Assembly: GCA_013297655.1 (NCBI GenBank)
Contig: JAAFHV010000022.1
Span: 1 to 58,396 of the forward strand
DNA: 58,396 nt
Direction of reading: 5' to 3'
DNA from: Myxococcales bacterium
GTDB lineage: Bacteria; Myxococcota_A; Polyangia; Polyangiales; Polyangiaceae
A program made the position numbers and the translations under genes. The notes below the pieces were generated by a model, which saw only the letters and a list, made by a program, of their open reading frames with translations, made no database searches and was not told the origin of the DNA. Positions 16,109-24,114 of this stretch are shown here, piece by piece (the stretch's first letter is position 1; every line of letters starts with the position of its first letter).

Positions 16109-16951
16109 CTATCGGCCGAAGAGCGGCGTCAGCACGAGCGCCACGACCAGCCCGAGTAGCCCGAGCGACGCGCCGCCGACTCCGGCTCCTACTGCCCAGT
16201 AATGCGTGAACCGCGGCACGAACGCCTGCATCGCGGCGCTCGACCGCGCGGTGCGCTCGCGGAGCTCAGTCGTCTCGTCGGCGAGCACGGCCTCGCGCTC
16301 GTTTACGATGTTCGCGTCGAGGAGGCTCGTGGTCGCGCAATACGCGCAGGTGGCGACCCCGCCCCAAACCCCCGGAAGCGCCGCGCCACAGCAGCGGCAC
16401 CGGGCCGGCGAGCCCGGAACGAGCGGTGGCTTGGCGCGCCGGAACGACTCGAGGTGCCCGCGAAGTATGCGCCATGCACGGATGTACCCGGCGGTGCTCC
16501 CCACGATCAGCCCGAGGGAGAAACCCGACATGCCAAATACGCTGCGGAGTACCTCGCCCCGCGTCGCCGCGTCGATGGTGTCGCCAGCGGCGTGGAGCGA
16601 CCATAGCGAGGAGCCGATTCCCCGCAGGACCTGAAAGAGGATCATGATCACGCCGAATCCGAGCGGCATGAGGTGGCGCCGGAGCGTACCCTCGGCCAGC
16701 GCGACGAGCGGAGCCTCCGCGGCCGTGACCGCCTCGCGAAGCCGCCGAAGACGCTCTTCCGACTGCTGAAGATGAGCTTCCGCTACTTGCTTGGAGGCGC
16801 CACACGCCGGACACGACCAAGCGCCGGCCCCGGCCCTCTGCATCGGCGAGCCGCAGGCGCCGCAGTACACGAGCTTCGAGCCGCTCTCGAGAGAGCTGCG
16901 TCCAGCGGCGCCTTGTCCATGAACCATCGCCTGAGGATCGAGCTCGGGCAT
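16109..16951 (-). CDS. Zinc-ribbon integral membrane protein
   Basis: This 280-residue protein has a zinc ribbon at about 30-52 (YCGACGSPM ... WSCPACGAS), then a coiled-coil-like stretch (HLQQSEERLRRLREAV). Two membrane segments lie at about 92-112 and 138-160, followed by a second zinc ribbon at about 180-207 (CRCCGAALPG ... TCAYCATTSL), a charged helical region, and a last membrane segment at about 252-276. I know of no named family; such zinc-ribbon membrane proteins are common in Myxococcota and mostly uncharacterised. It stands alone: the ankyrin gene converges on it and the gene upstream is about 200 bp away. The start at 16951 is plausible but unsupported by a ribosome site; ATG 16927 is an alternative. 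Confidence 0.65.
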   Translation of the reverse strand: MPELDPQAMVHGQGAAGRSSLESGSKLVYCGACGSPMQRAGAGAWSCPACGASKQVAEAHLQQSEERLRRLREAVTAAEAPLVALAEGTLRRHLMPLGFGVIMILFQVLRGIGSSLWSLHAAGDTIDAATRGEVLRSVFGMSGFSLGLIVGSTAGYIRAWRILRGHLESFRRAKPPLVPGSPARCRCCGAALPGVWGGVATCAYCATTSLLDANIVNEREAVLADETTELRERTARSSAAMQAFVPRFTHYWAVGAGVGGASLGLLGLVVALVLTPLFGR

Positions 16952-17157
16952 GTCGGGCGCAAGAAGGTGGGGTCCGGCTCAACAACGACCGCGACGGCTC
17001 TTTGCTTCAAAAGCGTCACTGCGCAGGAGAAGCGTCACTGCCCCAGAATTCGGCGCCAAGGCGAAGCGACTACGCCGATCGTGCTCGTCGCGTCCGCCTC
17101 CCTTGGGCCGAAATTTGGCTTCGCCCCGAGACCCCTCAGCGGGACCTCGCCGCCGAC

Positions 17158-18003
17158 CTACATGCGAATGCCGCGCAGACGCTCCGATAGGGCCATTCCG
17201 GTTCGGACGAGGCTCGGGTACGTGTTCGGGAAGAGCCGCACCATCGCCTGAATCAAGCGTGCGTCGGGGCCGACGAGGATGCGCGCGTCGTTGCGCATGA
17301 CACCCTTCCAGATGATCTCGGCCGCGCGCTCGGACGTGGTGCCCGCGAGCTGCTCGAACTTCTTTGCCGTCTCTTCCGTGGTGGTGGCCTCGCCATTGGC
17401 CGTTTGGTAGTGGCGGCCATTGGCCACGATGCCGGTCTTGATACCGCCGGGGCACACCACCGACACGTGAATACGCGAGCCTTCGAGCTCCTGCGCGAGG
17501 GCCTCCGTGAAGCCGCGGACCGCGAATTTGCTCGCGTTGTACGCCGATTGACCGGGCACGCCGATGAGCCCGAACACACTCGAGATGTTCACGACGTGGC
17601 CTTCGTCGCGGGTCTTCATCTGCGGGAGGAACGCCTCGGTGCCGCGGACCACGCCCCAAAAGTTGATATCCATGAGCCAGGCGAAATCTTCGCGCTTCAT
17701 GGAGCCGACCGCGTCCGAGAGCGAGACGCCGGCGTTGTTCACGACCACGTGCGCGCCGCCCATCTTGCTCTGCACGAGATCGGCGAAGGCGCCCACCTCG
17801 TCGTCGCTTCGGACGTCGACCTGACGCACGAGGATGCGGCCCGGGGTCACGTCGGCGAGCCTTCGCGTCTCTTCGACCGCGGGAAGGTTCCAATCGGAGA
17901 GGGCCACGTTGGCCCCTTGCTTCAGCGCCGAGAGGGCCAACGCGCGGCCAATCCCAGAGCCTGCTCCAGTGATCACGACAACCTTGTGTTCCAGTGTCTT
18001 CAC
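17158..18003 (-). CDS. Short-chain dehydrogenase/reductase
   Basis: This 281-residue classical SDR has the NAD(P)-binding motif TGAGSGIG (12-19), NNAG at 89-92, catalytic Ser near 142 (NISSVFG), and the YxxxK pair Tyr155/Lys159 (SAYNASKF). Asp at the end of the second strand (LSDWN) suggests a preference for NAD(H). I place the start at GTG 18003 because a GGGAG ribosome site lies about 8 nt upstream and the homology begins there; an ATG at 18027 lacks proper spacing. It is the last gene of the minus-strand run with two PF10118-type hydrolases and a TetR regulator, 60 bp downstream of the nearer hydrolase. The substrate is probably lipid-like, judging only from the neighbours. Confidence 0.9.
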   Translation of the reverse strand: MKTLEHKVVVITGAGSGIGRALALSALKQGANVALSDWNLPAVEETRRLADVTPGRILVRQVDVRSDDEVGAFADLVQSKMGGAHVVVNNAGVSLSDAVGSMKREDFAWLMDINFWGVVRGTEAFLPQMKTRDEGHVVNISSVFGLIGVPGQSAYNASKFAVRGFTEALAQELEGSRIHVSVVCPGGIKTGIVANGRHYQTANGEATTTEETAKKFEQLAGTTSERAAEIIWKGVMRNDARILVGPDARLIQAMVRLFPNTYPSLVRTGMALSERLRGIRM

Positions 18004-18063
18004 GGCTTTATCTCCCGGCGCGACCATACCTCAGCGGGCGCTCCGCGTGGGGCAAAAGCCCGG

Positions 18064-18915
18064 TCACGCTGCTTCTTCGGCGCGCGCTGCGTCGGCTCCT
18101 TCGCGGTCGTAACCGAGGCGCTCCCGAGCCCGCGCGAGCGCCTCGCTGGGATCGCGGTCCCACGGGTGGAAGTCCCTCCGGAAATAGTCGAGGTAGGCGG
18201 GCACGAGGCGCCGAAACCAGCCTGGTTTGCCCCACATCGTCCACGCTCCGCGCAGGTTCGAGAGCAGCCCGCCGGCGTTCGGATCGGTCTTCATGAGGTG
18301 CCGCTTCATCCAGGCGACGTGGGTCATGAAGCGGAACGTGACGAGCGCCATCACGAAGACGCGGCGAGGATAGTTGCCACTCACCGTCTGATAGACATCG
18401 AACGCGACCGCCTTGTGCTCCGTCTCTTCGACGGCGTGCCACAGCCACAAGCGCGCCATGTTCGGATCGAAGTCGGCGATGAGCTCCGGCTCGGTGAGGA
18501 GCTGCTCTGCCATGATCGCGGTGAAGTGCTCGAGCGCGCAGGTGACGGCGAGGCGCCCGATCGGGGGCACCTTTTTTCCGAGCGCGATGCGCGCCTTCAC
18601 GCTCGCGTCGAGCGCCGCCATGTCGAACCCGTGCGAAGCGATCCACGCGTTGAATTCTTCGTGCGCCTTGGCGTGGCTCTCCTCCTGCGCCAAAAACCTC
18701 GCGATCTCTTTTCGTAGCGCAGGATCCCGGATCTCTTTTCGGTAGTGTGCGACGGACTCGACGAACATTCGCTCGCCATCCGGGAAGGCGGCGGAGAGCG
18801 CGTGCAGGAGGTGGGTGAGCGAGGGCTCGCCCTTTAGCCAATACGGGCGCTCCTCGGCATACGAGAACGACGGCTTTCGCACCGGCATCGGACGTGGCGA
18901 ACGTTCTGACGTCAT
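18064..18915 (-). CDS. PF10118-type metal-dependent hydrolase, copy 2
   Basis: This 283-residue all-helical protein belongs to the family annotated as predicted metal-dependent hydrolases (PF10118), which has ferritin-like metal ligands. Candidate ligands are in EESHAKAHEEFN, CALEHFTAIMAE and HAVEETEHKAVAFDVY, giving repeated Glu and ExxH pairs. The ATG at 18915 has a GGAG ribosome site; the frame extends up to a TTG at 18945, which is less likely and does not align with the neighbour. It is about half identical to the next gene upstream, so the two arose by tandem duplication. The reaction is not established for the family; the SDR and TetR context hints at lipid or hydrocarbon metabolism. 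Confidence 0.85.
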   Translation of the reverse strand: MTSERSPRPMPVRKPSFSYAEERPYWLKGEPSLTHLLHALSAAFPDGERMFVESVAHYRKEIRDPALRKEIARFLAQEESHAKAHEEFNAWIASHGFDMAALDASVKARIALGKKVPPIGRLAVTCALEHFTAIMAEQLLTEPELIADFDPNMARLWLWHAVEETEHKAVAFDVYQTVSGNYPRRVFVMALVTFRFMTHVAWMKRHLMKTDPNAGGLLSNLRGAWTMWGKPGWFRRLVPAYLDYFRRDFHPWDRDPSEALARARERLGYDREGADAARAEEAA

Positions 18916-18969
18916 GATCGGCTCCAACGGCGTAATTTGGCGCAACCTCGGCTCGGCGGCAACCTCGGA

Positions 18970-19833
18970 CTACGCGGCGCGCGCGTGTGCCTCGCGCCCC
19001 TCGGGATCGAACCCGAGCGCGGCGCGCGCTCGCCTCAAGAGCGCCGAGGAGTCACGATCCCAAGGGTGGAACCCGGGCCGAAAGTAGTCGAGATAGCCAG
19101 GGATCAAGCGGCGGAACCAGCCCTCCCGGCCCCACATGACGTCGATCCCGGATAGCCAATGACGAAACCCCTGCGCGCCCGGATCGCGGCGCACGAGGTC
19201 GTTCTTCATGTGGTTGATCGCGAGGAGGAAGAACACGGTGACCCCGGCCATCACGGCGACACGGGTGGCGTACTTCCCGCCGGTGGCCTCGTACACGTCG
19301 AACGCGACCGCCTTGTGCTCCGATTCTTCGATCGCGTGCCAGGCCCAGAGCTTGCGAATGCTGGGCTCGAACTTCTCCAAGAGCTCCGGATGCTCGAGGA
19401 GCTGCTCGGCCAAGAGCGACGTGAAATGCTCGAGCGCGCAGGTGACGGCGAGCTGGGCGCGGGGCGGTAGCGTGCGCCCCCGATTCAAGAGGAAGAGCAC
19501 CACGCTCTCCTCCAAGTGCTTCGTCTCTACGCCATTGTCCGCGAGCCACGCGTTGAACGCGACGTGCTCTCGCGTGTGCGCGGCCTCCTGCCCCAAGAAA
19601 CGCGCCACCTCCTGCCGGAGCGCGGGATCGGTAATGCGCTTTCGGTAGTGCGCGACCGAGTCCATGAAGAACTTTTCGCCCTCGGGGAACGCCGCCGAGA
19701 GCGCGTTCATCACGTGGGTGACTTGTGGGTTGCCGCCGAACCAATAGCGCGTCGCTGCGTAGGCGAGGTCCACCCGGCGGACGGGCATGGGGCGGGGCGC
19801 ACGAGGGGAGGCCGCTCGAATCATGCGCTCCAT
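18970..19833 (-). CDS. PF10118-type metal-dependent hydrolase, copy 1
   Basis: This 287-residue paralogue of the downstream gene shares motifs PMPVRxxxxAYA, HYRKxIxDPALRxEVARFL, CALEHFTSLLAEQLL, EESEHKAVAFDVYEA and the C-terminal GWFRRLIPGYLDYFRPGFHP. The putative metal ligands are the Glu/His residues of EAAHTREH and IEESEHKA. The start at ATG 19833 is chosen from the alignment; ATG 19824 is possible. It is the first hydrolase gene after the TetR gene, and the 85-bp gap between them carries two TGAC-type palindromes that could be the TetR operator. The product should be cytoplasmic, with no signal peptide. Confidence 0.85.
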   Translation of the reverse strand: MERMIRAASPRAPRPMPVRRVDLAYAATRYWFGGNPQVTHVMNALSAAFPEGEKFFMDSVAHYRKRITDPALRQEVARFLGQEAAHTREHVAFNAWLADNGVETKHLEESVVLFLLNRGRTLPPRAQLAVTCALEHFTSLLAEQLLEHPELLEKFEPSIRKLWAWHAIEESEHKAVAFDVYEATGGKYATRVAVMAGVTVFFLLAINHMKNDLVRRDPGAQGFRHWLSGIDVMWGREGWFRRLIPGYLDYFRPGFHPWDRDSSALLRRARAALGFDPEGREAHARAA

Positions 19834-19845
19834 TGTGTACCCTGC

Positions 19846-19880
19846 TGACGAAGAGTCAATAGGTTGTTGAGCGAGAGTCA
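19846..19880 (-). promoter_or_regulatory. Paired palindromes, candidate TetR operator
   Basis: TGACGAAGAGTCA (19846-19858) is a perfect TGAC-N5-GTCA palindrome. TGAGCGAGAGTCA (19868-19880) is the same pattern with one mismatch. Their centres are 22 bp apart, close to two helical turns. They sit 13-47 bp upstream of the first hydrolase start and just downstream of the TetR gene, so binding would block a local hydrolase/SDR promoter. No -35/-10 was assigned. Confidence 0.45.
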
Positions 19881-19918
19881 GTAGGACGTGCCGGACGAGC
19901 AAGCGACGCGAAGCGAGA

Positions 19919-20635
19919 CTATTTTTTGCGCTTCTTGAGCTTGTCCTCGGCCACCCCGAGGAAACGCTGGGCGCTGCGAACCGCGGCGACGGCGCCCTTC
20001 GCGACGAGGCTCTCCCACGACGTCGCGACGTGCGCGACGCAGGTGGTGAAGGTGGCGAGCGCGAGCTCGAGCGGCTCCTCGAGGGGCACGTCGTCGCGCG
20101 CGGCCCACTCGAGGCTCAGGGCCTCCACGAACCCAATCCAGCCCCGCAGCGCGAGCACGAGGCGCGGATCGTCTTTCTCGACGAATGGCAACTTCGCGAT
20201 GATGCGATCGAGCAAGCGTTGCCGGGTCCGCTCCAAGATCTTGGCGATCTCCCCGCTGCTCCTCCCGCGCATGAGGGCGACGAAGCCTCCGCGGTGTGTC
20301 TCCACGTATTGCAGATAGGCGCGTACGCCTTGAGAGAGCATCTCGGCGGGTGGCAGGCTCTCGTCCGGCGCCGTCATCTCGAGGAGCTTCTCGGCCGCTT
20401 CCTCTACACACGCGCTGAAGAAATCCTTCTTCGTGGGGAAGTAGTGGTAAATCAGGCCCTTCGAGATCGCGAGCTGCTTCGCGACGTCGTCGAGGCTCAC
20501 CTCGTCGTAGTCGGTCGACGAGAACATCTGCATTCCGAGGGCGAGGAGCTGCGCGCGCCTCTCGTCCACCTCGAGCCGAACGCGTACTGGCTTGTCGAGC
20601 GATGTCTTCTTCGCGGCGGCCTTTGCTTTTGCCAT
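19919..20635 (-). CDS. TetR-family transcriptional regulator
   Basis: This 238-residue regulator starts with a Lys/Ala-rich tail (MAKAKAAAKKTSLDK), then the TetR helix-turn-helix at about 28-75 (VSLDDVAKQLAISKG and LIYHYFPTKKDFFSA). The rest is the helical ligand-binding and dimerisation domain, with a TetR_C-like region and a Lys/Arg-rich end. The ATG at 20635 overlaps the last base of the TGA of the glutamine-synthetase-like gene (TGATG), so the two are translationally coupled. The frame stays open upstream but that part is the shadow of the neighbour. It probably represses the downstream hydrolase/SDR genes, and itself, through the palindromes at 19846-19880; the inducer may be an acyl or polyamine-type metabolite (inference). 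Confidence 0.9.
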   Translation of the reverse strand: MAKAKAAAKKTSLDKPVRVRLEVDERRAQLLALGMQMFSSTDYDEVSLDDVAKQLAISKGLIYHYFPTKKDFFSACVEEAAEKLLEMTAPDESLPPAEMLSQGVRAYLQYVETHRGGFVALMRGRSSGEIAKILERTRQRLLDRIIAKLPFVEKDDPRLVLALRGWIGFVEALSLEWAARDDVPLEEPLELALATFTTCVAHVATSWESLVAKGAVAAVRSAQRFLGVAEDKLKKRKK

Positions 20636-22002
20636 CAGATCCCTTCGAAGTAGCGCTCGAGCTCCCAATCGGTGACGGCGCGCTCGTATTGGCGAATTTC
20701 CCACTCCCGGGTGCGCACGTAGTGGTCCACGAACGTTTCGCCGAGGAGCGCTCGTGCCGTGTTGCTCGCTTCGAGGCGCGCCGTCGCGTCGCGCAGGCTG
20801 CGCGGCAAAACAAGGGATGGATCGCGCCCTCCGGAGGCGTCGCCCTTGGATGCCGCGGGGGCGACCAGCTTCTCGCGAATGCCATGAAGGCCGGCGGCGA
20901 GACACGTCGCGATCGCGATATACGGGTTCATGTCGGCCGCGGTTTGTCGGTACTCGAGGCGTGTACCAGAGGCGCCGCCGGAGATCGCGCGAATGGCGCA
21001 GGTGCGGTTCTCGATACCCCACGTCGCGGTGAGGGGAGCCCACACGCCGGGCACGTAGCGCTTGTAGGCGTTCACGGTCGGGGCATAAAGCGCCGTGAGC
21101 TCGGGCATGAGCGCGATTTGACCGGCGAGGTAGTGTCTTGCCGTGTCGCTGAGGTCGCCCTCGGCGCCTTGTTGGAAGAAGACGTTGCTCTTTTGGCCCG
21201 CGGCGTCCTCGCTCCAAAGCGATTGATGCAAGTGCCCACTCGAGCCGGGGAGCTGCGCGTTCCATTTGGCCATGAACGTGGGCATGAGCCCGTGGCGATG
21301 GGCGATCTCTTTGGCCTGCGTCTTGAACAGGGCGGCTTTGTCGGCCATGCGAATCGCGGCGTCGTACTCCAGCGCGACCTCGTACACGCCGGGGCCGGTC
21401 TCGGTGTGGAGGCCCTCGATCGGGATGTCGAACGCGGCGCTCTCGTTCCACAGCGCCTCGCAAAAGGCCTTGTTCTCCGCGGTGCGGAGCCACGAATAGC
21501 CGAACATCCCGGGGGAGAGGGGAGTGAGCTTTTTGTAGCCCTTCTCGCGCACGGACTCGGGAGTCTCTTTGAAGACGAAGAACTCGAGCTCTGCCGCGAA
21601 CGTGGCGGAGTAGCCCATCGCCTTGGCGTCGCGGAGCACCTTCTTCAGGAGGCCGCGCGGACAGGCGGGGTGCGCGGCGCCCTCTTTTGTCACGAAATCG
21701 AGGAGAAATGCGGCCGTATCGGGCTCGTTTGGCAAGATTCGGAACGTGTCGAGGTCGAGCGTCGCGTGGGTATCGGGGTATCCCGAGTCCCAGCCGGTGA
21801 CCTTCACGTTGTCATAAAGGACGTCGTGCATGTCCCAGCCGAAGATGACGTCGCAGAAGCCGAAGCCGCCCTTCAGCGCGCTCTCGAACTTGGCGAGCGA
21901 TACGTACTTTCCGCGCAAGATCCCGTCGATGTCGAAACCACCGACCTTGACCTTCTTGATGCCCTTCTTGCGGAACGCCTCGAGGATTTCTGTGGGGCTC
22001 AT
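20635..22002 (-). CDS. Glutamine-synthetase-family ligase (gamma-glutamyl ligase-like)
   Basis: This 455-residue protein has the GS fold: an N-terminal beta-Grasp domain (about 15-105, GFDIDGILRGKYVS) and a catalytic domain with ELEFFVF, ETGPGVYEVAL, GSSGHLHQSLW, the substrate/ATP loop NAYKRYVPGVWAP, and NRTCAIRA followed by RLEYRQTAADMNPYIAIA. The C-terminal adenylylation Tyr region of enterobacterial GlnA is absent and the sequence resembles gamma-glutamylpolyamine synthetase (PuuA) and related enzymes more than the ammonia-assimilating GlnA. It probably ligates glutamate to an amine using ATP; the amine is unknown. It overlaps the TetR gene by one base, so enzyme and regulator are made together. 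The ATG at 22002 is the first in frame. Confidence 0.85.
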   Translation of the reverse strand: MSPTEILEAFRKKGIKKVKVGGFDIDGILRGKYVSLAKFESALKGGFGFCDVIFGWDMHDVLYDNVKVTGWDSGYPDTHATLDLDTFRILPNEPDTAAFLLDFVTKEGAAHPACPRGLLKKVLRDAKAMGYSATFAAELEFFVFKETPESVREKGYKKLTPLSPGMFGYSWLRTAENKAFCEALWNESAAFDIPIEGLHTETGPGVYEVALEYDAAIRMADKAALFKTQAKEIAHRHGLMPTFMAKWNAQLPGSSGHLHQSLWSEDAAGQKSNVFFQQGAEGDLSDTARHYLAGQIALMPELTALYAPTVNAYKRYVPGVWAPLTATWGIENRTCAIRAISGGASGTRLEYRQTAADMNPYIAIATCLAAGLHGIREKLVAPAASKGDASGGRDPSLVLPRSLRDATARLEASNTARALLGETFVDHYVRTREWEIRQYERAVTDWELERYFEGI

Positions 22003-22085
22003 GGAAGCCCGAGCGTACGAGACTCGCGCGCGGAGGTGCGGGAAATCCCTAGGAATGACGCGCCGCCCCTCGGGATTCGGCAGCG

Positions 22086-23975
22086 TCAGGGGACCAGATC
22101 GCTCACTTCGAGGGCGCCGTGGGTGAGCACCATCCGCCGCACGAGCTGCGACACGACAGGGTCGTCCTTCGCGACGTAGGGCCGCACCTCGTCGAGGGCC
22201 TTCGAGAGGTTCTCACGCTCGCCCACCGCGCCGATCGCGATCGCGCGTGCGCGGAGGAGGCGCGCGATGAGGCCTTGGAGGCGCGTGTCGCGGCTCGTCC
22301 CGGCGACCTCCTGCGCGAGGTAGGCGCGCCGCTTGACCGATTTTTCCATCGCGATTCGGCGATCGCTTAGGCCCTGCGGCTCGGGCTCGAAGCGGGAGAA
22401 CAAGCCATCGGGGACGAGGTGCTTCGCGAGTCCCGCTTTCCACTTCGGATCGTACGAGAGCAAGAGAGGGCGCGCCGCGGCGAGCGACGAGAGGGACCAC
22501 TCTTCGGGCAAAATGCCGAGCGCGAGGTCACGGTAAAGACCGGAGAGGCGCGGCTCGTGGTCGACCGCGTCGCGTGCGAGAGGGCTCTTCAGATCGAACG
22601 TGGGGAACGGCTCCACGTCTTCGCGGAGGAGACCCGCCGCGCGCGCGGCTTGAAGCCGTCGAAGCACGTCCGCGTCTCCCACGAGCAGGATCGCGCACGG
22701 CGGCGCGCTGCCGAGGGCCGAGGTCGCGAACGCGTGCGGCGCGTGCCGAGAGAGCGCCGCGCGACGCGTGAACGAGTCGTCCGCGGCGCGAACCGGGAGC
22801 GTCCACTCGAGGACCACGAGGAGGGCCGCGCTCGCCGGCGCGAACGGGACACGGATGTTTCGGACGTGGCGCACGAGCTCGTAGAGGCCCGAGCCTGCCA
22901 GCGCACCGAGGGCCGCGACGGCGACGAGCACGACCGCCGCATACCTTGTTTTTCCGTGCGAAAGGTCGAGGGCGTACGCGAGCGGGAGCCCGAGGGAGAG
23001 CACCACGAGCACCGCCGCGCGCGGCCGCGTCTCCGGGCGACGAAGCGCGAGGACCGCGCCGACCGCCGCCGCCACCATGAACAGGTACCCGAGCTCGTCG
23101 GACACGAAGTCACGTAGAGGCGCGCCTCGTTCACCGTGCTCGCCGAGCGCGTTCTGCCAGGTGTCACGGCTCGCCGACAGCGCGAGCGAGCCCGCCTTCG
23201 CGACGAACGCGAGCCCGAACGGCGCGAGCCCGAGCACGAACGCCGCGGCCATCCGTAACGAGCGCCCGCGCGATGGAACCTTCGGCATTTTCCCCGCAAA
23301 CGCGAGCGGCACGAGCGCAGAGGCGAGCGCCATCACCCCCACGAGCGGCTCCCACCCGAGGGCCGCGCCGACCAACAGCGCGATACGTGCAGAGCGCACG
23401 TTTTTCTCGAGCCCCAGGTACGCGGCGGCGAGCACGAGCACGGCGCCGGTCACCGTTCCACCGACGGCCGAGCCCTCGATTTGCCATGGGGGCGACGCGA
23501 GCGCGGTCACGACGCCGAGCGCGGTGACGGCGTACGAGAGGCGGGAAGGCCCTTTTTTCTCGTCTCGTTCGTGGCGTCCGTCGGCCCTTCGGGCCTCCCT
23601 TCCCACGCGCGAATGAACGATCCGTACGAGCTCCGCTCGTCCGGCTTGCTCGTCTCGTTCGAAGAGCGGCTCTGCCAAGAGGAACGTCACGAAGCCAGCG
23701 AGCCCGGTCACGATCGCGCACGCGAGGCTCGCGCGAAACGATCGTGTCCCGAGCGGGAGCGTCATGAGCGGCCCCGCGATCCACGTGTCGAGCGCGCGAA
23801 ATGGGCCCGTGAAACTGAGGCCGAGGACACGGATCGCGGCGTCGTCGTGGGCCGCGTCGGGGTGCGAGCGGGTGCCGAGGATCGCCACCGCGAGCGGAAC
23901 GACGAAGCTCGCCCACGCGAACAAGAGGCGCGTCCGCGGGTGGTGGGAGGTCTCGTTCGGGGTCTTCACGGCCAC
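22086..23975 (-). CDS. Multispanning membrane protein, DUF2723/mannosyltransferase-like
   Basis: This 629-residue protein has about 8-10 membrane helices in residues 18-400 and a soluble C-terminal domain of about 220 residues. The first luminal loop carries PDAAHDDAAIRVLGLSFTG, resembling the first-loop region of GT-C glycosyltransferases and DUF2723 proteins, where acidic residues bind the lipid-linked donor. The soluble part includes CAILLVGDADVLRRLQAARA and a nearby LPEEWSLSSLAAARPLLL, typical of DUF2723 members. I suggest a divergent protein glycosyltransferase-like membrane protein, with function unproven. It starts at ATG 23975 and is divergent from aspS, leaving about 140 bp for both promoters. 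Confidence 0.65.
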   Translation of the reverse strand: MAVKTPNETSHHPRTRLLFAWASFVVPLAVAILGTRSHPDAAHDDAAIRVLGLSFTGPFRALDTWIAGPLMTLPLGTRSFRASLACAIVTGLAGFVTFLLAEPLFERDEQAGRAELVRIVHSRVGREARRADGRHERDEKKGPSRLSYAVTALGVVTALASPPWQIEGSAVGGTVTGAVLVLAAAYLGLEKNVRSARIALLVGAALGWEPLVGVMALASALVPLAFAGKMPKVPSRGRSLRMAAAFVLGLAPFGLAFVAKAGSLALSASRDTWQNALGEHGERGAPLRDFVSDELGYLFMVAAAVGAVLALRRPETRPRAAVLVVLSLGLPLAYALDLSHGKTRYAAVVLVAVAALGALAGSGLYELVRHVRNIRVPFAPASAALLVVLEWTLPVRAADDSFTRRAALSRHAPHAFATSALGSAPPCAILLVGDADVLRRLQAARAAGLLREDVEPFPTFDLKSPLARDAVDHEPRLSGLYRDLALGILPEEWSLSSLAAARPLLLSYDPKWKAGLAKHLVPDGLFSRFEPEPQGLSDRRIAMEKSVKRRAYLAQEVAGTSRDTRLQGLIARLLRARAIAIGAVGERENLSKALDEVRPYVAKDDPVVSQLVRRMVLTHGALEVSDLVP

Positions 23976-24114
23976 GGTCTCGCGTAACAGAGGCGCTCAC
24001 GGACGGGAAAATTCCCTGCATTTCGGGCGGATCGAGGCCCACGAGCGGTGCACGCCGCGGCGCATAAATGCTAGCCTTTGCCGGCTTTCCCTACCCGAAT
24101 CCCGAGGTCATGCC

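Noticed and set aside
23764-24114. Upstream in-frame extension of aspS
   Set aside because: No homology to AspRS in this part, and the GTG at 24115 has a ribosome site and begins at the usual first residues.
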